The notes under the pieces: generated by a model
What the model was told of the DNA's origin: nothing
Database searches by the model: none
Seen by the model: the letters and a program-made list of their open reading frames with translations, nothing else
Part shown: positions 1 through 7,525 of the stretch, one piece after another
How the letters are laid out: each line of letters starts with the position of its first letter
How positions within the stretch are numbered: position 1 is the stretch's first letter
Made by a program: the position numbers and the translations under genes
From: Jimgerdemannia flammicorona
Taxonomy: Eukaryota; Mucoromycota; Endogonomycetes; Endogonales; Endogonaceae
Assembly: GCA_003990745.1 (NCBI GenBank)
Contig: RBNI01005274.1
Span: 1-12,794, forward strand
Reading direction: 5' to 3'
Length of the DNA: 12,794 nucleotides

Positions 1-480
1 GTCACAGAGCATAGATATACAGGTATCAGACTTAGAGTCTTGCTATAATAGAACAAATAAGCAAACAGATGAGATGTGATGAGTGATCATGTGACCTAGT
101 GAGCAATGACATCATATGATCAAGTATGATATATAAATAATAAATATAATAAACAATTTGAAATGATATAAAAAACAATATCCAGCTTATTCTTGACAAT
201 CAGTGCTATAATAACTATTGCCATAATAGCTGATCATTGTCTAGTAATTGAGGTCCTGATCATAAAGTATTTTTTGCCACAAACTATCTGACAAAGGTCA
301 TGATCACAAATCTCACTATAGTTACAAAATTAGTCACTCATACTTAGTCAGAAATCACAGACCAACTTGTATAAATACCCCCCAGTTTTCATCTGAAATA
401 AAGCAGTTTTAGTTCAGTTTTTAATATAAGAATCAAGTCTCTCCTCTACATACACATTCTCCTGAGTCTTAGTAATGACA
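1..480 (+). repeat. Putative 5' LTR of the gypsy element (first base may lie outside the window)
   Basis: The window opens with GTCACAGAGC, and a TGACA occurs at 476-480. If a T precedes base 1, the two form a TGTCA...TGACA terminal inverted repeat typical of LTR ends. In between are a TATA box (370-377), an AATAAA (397-402) and a pyrimidine-rich stretch, the usual U3-R-U5 order. No coding frame is visible. The weakness is that I found no matching second copy: neither 7078-7307 nor 12383-12794 resembles it, so the 3' LTR may lie beyond the window or be deleted. Confidence 0.45.
370..402 (+). promoter_or_regulatory. TATA box and polyadenylation-type signal in the putative gypsy LTR
   Basis: TATAAATA at 370-377 is followed by a short C-run and by AATAAA at 397-402. 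This compact arrangement is common in small LTRs, where transcription start and poly(A) addition bracket a short R region. The role is inferred from motifs only. Confidence 0.4.
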
Positions 481-810
481 TTTAAGTAACTCTAGTGTTT
501 CTGACTAAACTCTAGAAGTCTAGCTAACTTCTGCCAGAACTGAGACTGATATATAAATTCCCAAAGACTTAAGTAAACTTATTGAATCTAAATTTCAAGG
601 CAAATTCAGTATGTATACAGTAAATAATAAGACTCTTGAAAGATAGGACAAACAAGAAAGACCTTTGAAAGATAAGGTACTGCTACTATAACTACTTTCA
701 AGTGAGTGCTTCCTCAAACTAAAGACTTCTTGGTATATATTGTATACTAAGTCTCTAAGTAATATCTTATTTTCCTAAGTATCCAAAGGATCAGAGAGAG
801 ATAGAAATAA
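481..810 (+). other. Gene-free leader between putative LTR and first coding remnant
   Basis: About 330 bases of AT-rich sequence with no CpG and stops in every frame. No PBS starting with TGG, as expected for a full-length tRNA primer, is visible directly after 480. The 12-mer at 486-497 is complementary, with one mismatch, to 314-325 in the putative LTR, which could be a Tf1-like self-priming site. Frame 1 becomes protein-like only from about 811, after stops at 802 and 808. Confidence 0.4.
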
Positions 811-1304
811 GAGTTATTACAACTTGGTAACAGCAGATTACTGAGCCAAGAAGGCACCAAGAACACACTCTTAAGAAGTTGGAACAAGACCAACCTTGGA
901 CAGGAGTAACCCCCAGAACCAACAGTGGATTCTCTAGAATCAAACCTCCAAACCAGAGCCAGAGAAGCCCTTGCCATTAGGACTAGATGGTACCTAGAAA
1001 CCACAGATCCAGGGACTCACTAGCTTATAATTGACCAGACTTACAAGGATCTATACCAGGTCTTTAGGACTTTCCACTCAGAACTTAGGAATATAGTCAG
1101 CCACTGTAGGTTCTATGAACTTCTCTATAGTTATATTGGAACTACTAGAACCCCAGAATCTACTGCTGCAGCTATCTAGGATTTTCTAGATTATATCTCA
1201 CCCTCTGCTATAAGAGAAGTAGCTACTAAGTGGATTACTTTTGACAGATACCATCATACTCCCACCAAGACCTCCCTCTACTACAGGCTAGTTGTATACT
1301 ATGT

Positions 1305-1307
<3 letters not shown>
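811..1307 (+). pseudogene. Degenerate coding remnant, unrecognised; probable N-terminal extension of the gypsy Gag
   Basis: Frame 1 is open for about 165 codons apart from three stops (TAA 907, TAG 1021, TAG 1177). The translation is protein-like rather than low complexity, with an aromatic-rich stretch containing LYQVFRTFHSELRNIV and a second containing FLDYISPSAIREVATKWITF. I do not recognise the family. It lies in the same frame and strand as the downstream Gag, separated by a T30 tract and a pyrimidine-rich stretch that is also mostly open in frame 1. The simplest reading is an N-terminal part of the same decayed polyprotein. No in-frame ATG upstream is convincing; the start may have been lost. 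It could instead be a fragment of another element. Confidence 0.4.

Positions 1308-1337
<30 letters not shown>
1308..1337. repeat. T30 homopolymer
   Basis: Thirty consecutive T residues, ending in TATA. Read in frame 1 it would encode a run of Phe, so it is probably a later slippage expansion or an insertion scar rather than ancestral coding sequence. A minus-strand retroposon with a poly(A) tail would leave this signature, but I see no minus-strand coding sequence to its right. Confidence 0.9.
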
Positions 1338-1340
<3 letters not shown>

Positions 1341-1569
1341 GTCACTCAGACTTCCCTTTATTATCTCAATCTATAAATAATAATACAATTTCACCCCCCA
1401 CCCCTCACCTAATATCCCTTAGATCCTCTTCTCTACCCTCTATTTCTCTCTATTAGAGGGTAACCCAGCCACCCACCACCTAGACCCTCTCTCCACTTTT
1501 CTGATAAATACAATTCACCAAACTCTGTTGGCCCCACCTAGTCCCCACCCTCTCCACTAGCTATTCAAA
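1338..1569 (+). other. Pyrimidine-rich stretch linking the N-terminal remnant to Gag
   Basis: C/T-rich sequence with C-runs and no CpG. In frame 1 it is open except for stops near 1339, 1378-1381, 1423 and 1558, and the predicted peptide is rich in Pro, Leu, His and Ser, like the adjacent Gag region. It may be decayed coding sequence or 5' untranslated sequence; I cannot decide between them. No separate gene is present. Confidence 0.35.
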
Positions 1570-4230
1570 ATGTCAAGTATTAACCATTCTCATTATGCCA
1601 CCTTAGCCCTAATCTCAACCTGCTGGCTCTTCTCAAATACATGCAACCAATGCCTGGCCAGCCCAACCCAAATTGCCAGAACCCAGCCCAAGGTCAACCA
1701 TTCATCCCCAACCCCACTCACTAGTCTTTGGCAGAGGTCCCCCCATCTCCCCCCTTCCCCCCCCACCAGGGCCCATAGTCTTAACTGGTTTACAATATAG
1801 TACCAAAACTCTCCCAGGACTTTATACTCACCAAGCCAATGTTCAGATATTTGTACCACTCCTTTTCCTGATCAACATCTATATATTTCTCACACTCAAA
1901 TGTGCTGTCCACTACCAAGTGTCCAGACCAATAGTTCAGCATCACATTCCGCCTCAGAAATCTCCATCATACCACCCAGAACTTGGGGGGAAGCTACTAT
2001 ATCACCTGCTAGCTCCAAGGCCAAAGACCATTCCAGTCCTACTCCTCACCAATTCCCACTCTCTGCTATGCTACAGACCATAGGTCCCCCCCTAGGCCCT
2101 GCAAGCAATCTATTCCATCACCAAGCTGGAAATTCTCCACCAATGCACCTCCTAGCAATAGCCTGTCCCATCTCCACATCCATAGGCCCCAGTTCTCCTC
2201 TCTCTCATCATCCTGCCACTGAAGTCCAATCCTCCTTGCACCATCCACCACCCCTCACCAAAATCCTTTATACTGTATCTTCTTGCTTCCATCCAGGGCC
2301 ACCATTGCAAGCAGATCACCAGTTACTCTATGAGGAAAATACCAGACTTCCTACACCCTCTGTATGAGTGGTATCCACTCCTGGCCCCTCAACTCACTTG
2401 TCCTCTTCAGCCACCATGCTCTCAGGCAGTGAAGGTATTTGGTAAAGTCCACTTGTATACTATACCTCTGCCATAACAAGGTATGAGAATGAGCAAGCAG
2501 GTTACCCATCTCCTACCACTGAACAAGAAATAGATCCATCTATTTAGCCAGAACCTGATATCCTCTTAGAAGGACCTAGTCAGTATGAGGATGCACTATC
2601 TCATCAGAAAAGAGAGTTAGACAAAGACTCTGTAAGTTACCAGTCTGACAATAATCAATGAGGAATAGCAGGCCTAGAAATTTACCAAGGAACTACAGAT
2701 CAAGAAGATCAGACCCCAGAACCAATCCAGTCACCTATATAGAGATTTGGTTTACCATCTCTCACAGGACTATTTGATCTAATATCCAGGAATCAAGTAA
2801 CCTCAAGTTATATAGCATTACAACCTCATCAGGCAGAACAATCTTCAGGAGAATCTACCTTCACAGGCCCACTACCAATAGTCAATACAATGGGAGATAT
2901 CAATATTGCAGCACTGACTACCCAGTCAGCCACACCAACAGAGATAGTAGGACAAATTGCTGAACAGAACAAACCAACCAAGACCTTGCAAATCCTCACA
3001 TTCAGTGGAAAAACCAGCAATATTAAAAACTTCATCAATGTAGTTAATACAGATTACTGAGCAAACAAATGGAATGATAACCAAGTGTCTATAGAATTGC
3101 TCACCAACAACCAGAACAACACCCTTCAATAGTTGTTTACCATATTAGTAATATAAGTGGAAACAGTAGCTACATTCTTCACTAGAATAGTAGCTGAATT
3201 CTGGTATATCTTGGAATAGCACTCAGTAATCTGGGAAGACCACCCTCAAGTTGCAGACCAAGCACTTGTCTATACCAGACCAGGTTGGGATTACTATGAA
3301 GCAGGCCCAGAACTCAAGGCCCTGCTACTGACCAAATTCCAAAATACAGTCTATATATAAGAAACATGGAATAAACTAGCCCAGGTAAAGTTCCACAAGA
3401 ATGATGAGGAGGATTTAGAGATCTTTACTATCAGGACAGATATCTACCTCAAAATCATGAGACTTACCTACCAGGAAAACAATTTGGTCATCAATGGTAC
3501 CAGAGCTAATCATCTCTTTGCAGCCCTATCAGACTGGCTCACTCAGAAGATTAAGGAACAAGGTCTCTCCCAAGGATGTCCCCACTACTCATAATGCTTT
3601 ACCCAAGTATAAAGAAGAGCCTGTGAAATCTTTGCTGTATAGACCCTATGAAATCCAGAACACAAGAAGGATAACCAAGATAGGAGAAATCCTATCAGAA
3701 GAAATGATCAAAGGAATGATTAAAGAAACCAGCAAAACCCTATAGGGCCAAGACCTCCCACCAAGGATGAAAAGAAGTAGCTTTATGAAAAAGGATTATA
3801 CTTCATCTGTAGAAAGGCAGGACACATCTCAGTTAAATGTCCTGAAAAGAGAAACAGATCAGTCAAACCCAGTAACTAAAACATCACTGTCATTAGAGAA
3901 GGTCTAGGAAAGAAGAACTCTGAGAATATTATCAAAGTGCAGAAGATATGGTTTAAGGCTGTCATCCCCACTAGAGCCCATCCCACTGATGTAGGATATG
4001 ATCTCTATAGTAGCCAAGACCTCACCATACCACCAAGTATCAATACTACAGTGTGAACAGAGATAGTAATATAAGCCTCCAAAGGAACATACATCTGCCT
4101 TACTGAGCGAAGCAGTCTAGCCAAAGAATTCAACATTAGGCTAAGAGGAGGAGTAGTTGATCAATAATTTACTGGTGAAATCTATGTCATCTTGCAAAAT
4201 TTTGGAGACACCTCATTTGAAGTCAAACAG
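1570..4230 (+). pseudogene. gag: Gypsy Gag (with start of dUTPase), broken by 21 in-frame stops
   Basis: Gag builds the cytoplasmic particle that packages element RNA. Frame 1 from ATG 1570 can be followed for 887 codons without an indel. In-frame stops are at 1798, 2368, 2443, 2545, 2659, 2740, 3058, 3130, 3154, 3217, 3358, 3592, 3610, 3640, 3649, 3721, 3778, 3877, 4054, 4072 and 4165. The first 280 or so codons are rich in Pro, Ser, Thr and His. A capsid-like region follows (about 2980-3600) with the sequence LLLTKFQNTVYI, then an Asn/Arg/Gln-rich linker and the CCHC knuckle. Many stops in the linker sit where Gln would suit, which points to CAA and CAG turning into TAA and TAG. The start at 1570 is the first convincing ATG, but the frame continues upstream, so the true N-terminus may be earlier. 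The frame runs on into the dUTPase. Confidence 0.7.
3799..3840 (+). pseudogene. Nucleocapsid CCHC zinc knuckle, first Cys lost
   Basis: The motif reads Y-F-I-C-R-K-A-G-H-I-S-V-K-C in frame 1. It matches C-X2-C-X4-H-X4-C except that the first Cys is Tyr (TAC, one G-to-A step from TGC). Such knuckles bind the RNA genome during packaging. A TAG at 3778 lies just upstream. The spacing is otherwise exact, so the identification is strong, but this knuckle would no longer bind zinc properly. Confidence 0.85.
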
Positions 4231-4343
4231 GCCAAAAAATTGCTCAAGCAATCATTGAAGAAATCTGTCAAGATCTCACTATTGAAGAAGTCTCCAAGCT
4301 CACCCAGACAGACCATAGTAAGAAAGGGTTTGAATCAACCAAC
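3979..4343 (+). pseudogene. Trimeric-type dUTPase domain inside the gypsy polyprotein
   Basis: dUTPase hydrolyses dUTP to dUMP and pyrophosphate, keeping uracil out of newly made cDNA. All five family motifs can be seen in order. Motif I is GYDLYS with TIPP downstream (about 3994-4035). Motif II is ERSSLA (4105-4122). Motif III is GGVVDQ-stop-FTGEI, with the catalytic Asp codon at 4159. Motif IV is VKQ then KIAQAI across a frame change at 4231-4240. Motif V is KKGFEST (4320-4340), with one Gly changed to Glu. Stops at 4054, 4072 and 4165 and the frame change inactivate this copy. It sits between the nucleocapsid knuckle and the protease, the same order as in betaretroviruses. Motif spacing fits the all-beta trimeric family, not the dimeric dUTPases. 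Confidence 0.85.
4231..4240 (+). other. Frame change at an A6 tract inside dUTPase motif IV
   Basis: Upstream codons read GCC AAA AAA in frame 1. Conserved motif IV residues (KIAQ) continue only if one base is re-read, i.e. in frame 3. The product keeps the correct motif length. This is either a one-base deletion next to a homopolymer or a -1 programmed frameshift site. The slippery heptamer would be C AAA AAA, which is imperfect for the P-site tRNA. It is the only frame change in the element's remaining coding sequence apart from the reverse transcriptase deletion. Confidence 0.6.
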
Positions 4344-4975
4344 AAACCTCCTAGTCAAAAGGTCACCACTATGAAGAAAGATAATGAAAACTGGTATAAG
4401 AGAATTGTAGATAGGTATGTATCATATAGATGATGCCCTCATTCTATTCAAATGTACTGCATGGAACATATTGGTAAATACCATGTATACCTCTTCAAAG
4501 TTTTCAAAATCCAATCTAAGAAATACTAAGTCCAACAGAATGAGAAATCCAAACAAGACCACCCTCCTTGTGAAGGATGGGGAGAAACTGACTTCAAGGA
4601 GACTGACAGCAATTGGGATAACAATGAGGATGAAAAGCTCAACACTATCAAGAAGGAGGACAGTTGCATCAAATTCACAGACCAAGTCTACAGACAGAAT
4701 GTCAATATCTTACTTGATAGTGGTGCTACTGAAAATTATATTAGCACCAAGACTGCCAAGAGGATTGGAGCCCAAAGCAGACCAACTACTGAGAAAAGGA
4801 GTGTTATCTTTAGTGATGGTAAGACTGCACCACGGACCAAGATCTATGAAGATCTCTTGCTCAAGATTGACAAATATCAAGAGAAGTTGGACTTTAGTAT
4901 TGTAGACCTCCCAGGACAAGAAATTATCCTAAGAAAAGCCTGATTGACCCAGCATAACCCGAACATCAACTAGAG
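4344..4975 (+). pseudogene. Gypsy aspartic protease region
   Basis: This retropepsin-like protease would cut Gag and Gag-Pol inside the particle. In frame 3 the active-site motif LLDSGAT is intact (Asp codon 4716-4718), followed by ENYIS and, downstream, the linker typical of the protease-reverse transcriptase boundary, with ILRKA-stop-LTQHNPNIN (family pattern: G, W, L, then HNP and a D/N-W pair). The segment of about 115 codons before the protease is acidic and Lys-rich. Stops are TGA 4431, TAA 4527, TGA 4941 and TAG 4971; the last two fall where Trp is conserved (TGG to TGA or TAG). The frame ends at the reverse transcriptase deletion junction. Confidence 0.8.
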
Positions 4976-5560
4976 GACTAATAAGATTAATCTAATTGGG
5001 TATTACTGGTTACTACTAAAGGTTCATTTAAGGATACTCTGTTATTGCAGCCCCACTGACTAGTCTGACCTGCAAAGGAGTGAACATCAAGACTGAATGG
5101 ACCCCTAAATACATCTAGGCTATGGACCACCTCAAGAGACTCCTTACCAAGGCCCCAGTACTAATTGTACCTGACTCTACTAGGTCATTCACTCTGACCA
5201 CAGATGCTTCTGACATTGCCATTAGAGTAATGCTCAGTCAGAAAGATTACCCAGTGACCTATCTTTCTCAAAAGCTCAAGTCAACTGAGACCTAGTATAC
5301 TACTTATGAGAAGGAACTTCTGGCTATTGTCACTGTACTTCAGAAATAGTGCTATTTCCTCTTAGGACAACTATTTGTAGCCTATACTAATCATCATGCT
5401 CTGTAGTACATTTATATATAGTCTATGCTAACCCACAGACAAGCCCATTGGATGGAAATCATTGCTAACTTTGATATGGAAATCAAGTATATCCCAGGCA
5501 AAACCAACTGTGTGGCTAATGGTTTCTCCAGATATATAGAAGATGAACTTGTTTTCATGA
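4975..5560 (+). pseudogene. Reverse transcriptase stub and gypsy RNase H; RT core deleted
   Basis: Frame 1 resumes abruptly at the very C-terminal end of reverse transcriptase (LGITGYY, stop, RFI, stop, GYSVIAAPL at about 4996-5055) and continues into RNase H. The fingers, palm and YxDD site that should lie between the HNP linker and this point are absent, roughly 0.8 kb judging from the family. RNase H shows TTDASDIAI (Asp codon 5203), YEKELLAIV (Glu codon 5314), then TNHHAL, where family members have TDH, so an Asp became Asn at 5389. Its end, VANGFSRY, also has Asn for the conserved Asp. Stops are at 4993, 5017, 5029, 5116, 5293, 5347, 5404 and 5419. RNase H would degrade the RNA of the RNA-DNA hybrid. 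Confidence 0.85.
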
Positions 5561-6699
5561 TCAAGATAATTGGAGACCTTACCCAGATGATCAGGGATGG
5601 CTACCAGCAGGATAGCCCTCTGGTGAATTTCCTTCAATTCTGCTAAAACCCAGAGGCCAAGATCCCAGAACCCATGAGGCAAATGTCCAAATGATTCACT
5701 TACTGTGATGGACTTATCTACAGAGACCATGATAGAGTAGTTGTAACTAACAATGATACTCTGTAACTCAAGATTATACAGGAACTCCATGATATCCCTG
5801 CAGCAGGATATTTTGATTTCAAGAAGACCTACAATCTCCTCTCAAGAGAGTTCTACTGGCCAAGGATGACCAAGGATATCAAAGACTTTGTGGTCTCATG
5901 TGAGATGTGCCAAAGGTTCAAAAGTGGTAACAAGCTACCAGTAGGACTTCTGCAACCCCAGCTTATCCTGAGTCACAACTGGGATCAGATTACAATGGAC
6001 TTTATTGTCCAGCTCCTCAAGACCAAGGCAGGATGAGATGCCATCATGATATTTATAGACTACCTAAGCAAACAAGTCCATTTTGCATCCACTAAGACTA
6101 CTGCTACAGAACTAGAGATTGCTGAGATCTTCCTCAACCAAGTATTCAGACTACATAACATGCCTAGTACTATTATATCTGACTAAGATACAAAGTTTAC
6201 AAGTAACTTCTGGAAAGCATTTTTTTCTCTCTATGGAACCAAGCTAAAATTCTCTACAGCCTACCACTCCCAGACTGATGGTCAAACTGAGTGAACCAAT
6301 AGGACTCTTAAGCAGATACTTAGTATCTTCTACTGTTACAAGTAGAATGATTGGGATAAATACCTAGTCCATACTGAGTTTGCCTACAACAATAGCCAGC
6401 AAATCTCTATAAAGAAGATGCCATTCTTTCTGAACCATGGTCAACACCCAAGAACCCCAAGCACTACTGTGAAATCAGTAGTTCCAGCAGCCCAAGATCT
6501 GGCTGAGACCATTTCTAATCTTACCCAAATGACAAGAGATGCTCTCAAAGAAGCACAGGACTATTAGACCAAGTATGTAAACTTGAAGTGAAGGGAAGTC
6601 TCCTATAATATTAGTGACATGGTTATGTTTAGAACAGACTACCTCTATCCAGACACCCTGACACAACAACTAGTTAAGAAATTCCATGCTAGAAGAATA
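5560..6699 (+). pseudogene. Gypsy integrase (HHCC and DDE core)
   Basis: Integrase joins the cDNA ends to the host chromosome. In frame 1 the N-terminal zinc domain starts with HDIPAAGYFDF (5788), where the second His of the usual H-H pair is Tyr (CAT to TAT). It ends with SCEMCQRFK (Cys codons 5899 and 5908). The catalytic core has TMDFIVQL (Asp codon 5998), STIISD (Asp codon 6181) and HSQTDGQTE (Glu codon 6289), giving exact D-X35-E spacing. AYNNS and a PRTPS stretch follow as in other Ty3/gypsy integrases. Stops are at 5644, 5692, 5764, 6034, 6184, 6292, 6343, 6565 and 6589. There is no indel, so decay here was by point mutation only. Confidence 0.9.
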
Positions 6700-7077
6700 G
6701 GACCATACAAGATTGTGGAAAAAGTCAGTGAAGTCAACTACAAGTTACAACTTTCCTATAATATTTGAGTATATCCAGTATTCTATATCAGTCAACTGGT
6801 GGACTATCATGAGAATCCTTTTCCTGAGCATACAGTTCCACCACTATCCCCAATTAGGATCAATAATTACAAGAAATTTGAAATCAAGAAAGTACTTGAC
6901 CACAAGTTCCACAAATATCCCAAAACAGTTAAGTGGTTTTTTCTCATCAAGTGAAAGAGTTACCCCACTCATGATGTTATCTGGAAAAAAAAAAAAGCTC
7001 TGGAGAATGCATGTGAAGCCCTCCAGAACTACATGGAAACACTCACTCCCCAGCAAAGGAAGGAACTGCAGCTCTAA
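6700..7077 (+). pseudogene. Integrase GPY/F module and chromodomain, end of gypsy pol
   Basis: RRIGPYKI (6691-6714) is the GPY/F motif of the integrase C-terminal domain. It is followed by VYPVFYISQLVDYHENPF and then a chromodomain from about 6877: FEIKKVLDHK, FFLIK-stop-KSYPTHDVIW and a final helix with ALENACEAL. The TGA at 6952 sits where Trp of the aromatic cage (the VKWKGY-like motif) is expected. In the family the chromodomain binds methylated histone H3 and steers insertion to heterochromatin. An A12 run (6985-6996) replaces the usual Glu-Pro after Trp but keeps the frame. The natural stop is TAA 7075-7077. One further stop lies at 6766. Confidence 0.8.
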
Positions 7078-7302
7078 AATTTAGAGTATATAGTAAGCAA
7101 GGAGGATACTATATATTTTATTAGAAATATACAATTCTGAACATTGCAGAAAAAGAGACACTATAATTAATCAACAAGAAGATACTCAGGTGAAGAACAA
7201 CTTAGTATGTTATAGTAAAACACATTTGAATAACTCTGTTTCATGCCATCTGTATCATCTCTGCTGGATGATGATAGATACTTCATATAGAACTTAGGAA
7301 AG
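7078..7302 (+). other. Gypsy 3' untranslated or LTR-proximal region, no gene
   Basis: AT-rich, with no CpG and no open frame. A purine-rich AAGCAAGGAGGAT (7095-7107) sits where a polypurine tract would prime plus-strand synthesis. The sequence after it (TACTATATAT) does not match the putative 5' LTR start, so the 3' LTR boundary is unresolved. Confidence 0.4.
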
Positions 7303-7307
7303 CTAAT
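7303..7307. repeat. Left target-site duplication, CTAAT
   Basis: CTAAT directly abuts the left copia LTR and is repeated at 12378-12382 directly after the right LTR. Five bases is the standard Ty1/copia duplication length. It fixes both element ends. Confidence 0.92.
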
Positions 7308-7462
7308 TATTGAAATATGTAGGTTACAACTCGATATATATGGTGGCGCAGCCTTCCTTGACTATGTCATCATGTAAACGTCACTAATGGTGATGCGTAA
7401 AAGTGCATAAGAATTAGCAATAAACACTTTGCTTCTCTCCCCAAAGTCCACATTCCACAACA
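7308..7462 (+). repeat. Copia 5' LTR (155 bp)
   Basis: It begins TATTGAAATATG and ends CCACAACA. The ancestral ends were probably TGTTG...CAACA, because TATTG is one G-to-A step from TGTTG, and that would make a perfect 5-bp inverted repeat. The LTR matches 12223-12377 at 146 of 155 positions with no gaps. It would carry the promoter and the poly(A) site. Confidence 0.95.
7335..7424 (+). promoter_or_regulatory. Copia LTR TATA-like box and AATAAA signal
   Basis: TATATAT at 7335-7341 and AATAAA at 7419-7424 fit a U3-R-U5 layout. Both are unchanged in the right LTR (AATAAA at 12334-12339). A GTGGCGCAG at 7343-7351 just after the TATA box resembles the A-box region of tRNA(iMet). Confidence 0.45.
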
Positions 7463-7474
7463 GGTTATGAGCCC
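7463..7474 (+). other. Copia primer-binding site, complementary to the anticodon arm of tRNA(iMet)
   Basis: GGTTATGAGCCC follows the LTR end directly. Its reverse complement, GGGCTCATAACC, is the anticodon stem-loop of eukaryotic initiator tRNA(Met), with CAT as the anticodon. Drosophila copia and yeast Ty5 prime from such an internal tRNA fragment rather than the 3' CCA end. The tRNA sequence is quoted from general knowledge. Confidence 0.8.
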
Positions 7475-7525
7475 CAGTTAGCGGTTATACACTCCTCTTA
7501 TACATACGCTACACTACGCTATACA

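Larger units (their letters stand above)
1..7307 (+). mobile_element. Decayed Ty3/gypsy chromovirus with dUTPase (left part, interrupted by copia)
   Basis: One + strand coding frame (frame 1) can be followed from about 811 to 7077, apart from a segment in frame 3 at 4233-4975. The domains run Gag, CCHC knuckle, dUTPase, aspartic protease, (reverse transcriptase missing), RNase H, integrase with a GPY/F motif, and chromodomain. Integrase placed after RNase H together with a C-terminal chromodomain is the chromovirus pattern of Ty3/gypsy (Metaviridae). I count 44 in-frame stops between 1570 and 7077, nearly all explainable as CAG, CAA, CGA or TGG codons hit by single transitions. Only four CpG dinucleotides remain in the whole stretch. 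The copy cannot move by itself. A copia element splits its 3' end after base 7307, and sequence of the same CpG-free type resumes at 12383. Confidence 0.85.

Noticed and set aside
747..1004. Minus-strand open frames, such as those at 747-1004, 1593-1859, 5428-5790, 8163-8570 and 8809-9171
   Set aside because: They lie opposite recognised + strand coding sequence or low-complexity DNA and show no domain. The pyrimidine-rich plus strand simply lacks stops on the other strand.
1308..2400. Minus-strand LINE or SINE with its poly(A) tail at the T30 tract
   Set aside because: No endonuclease, reverse transcriptase or tRNA-like head is visible on the minus strand to the right, and no target duplication was found around the tract.
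3494..3745. Open frame of 83 codons within gypsy gag
   Set aside because: It is in frame 2, while the conserved Gag reading, ending in the zinc knuckle, runs in frame 1 across the same bases.
4417..4905. Open frame of 162 codons over the protease region
   Set aside because: The LLDSGAT protease motif is read in frame 3. This frame-1 translation has no family features and is a shadow.
6713..7084. Open frame of 123 codons at the end of gypsy pol
   Set aside because: It is in frame 2. The GPY/F motif and chromodomain are read in frame 1 over the same interval.
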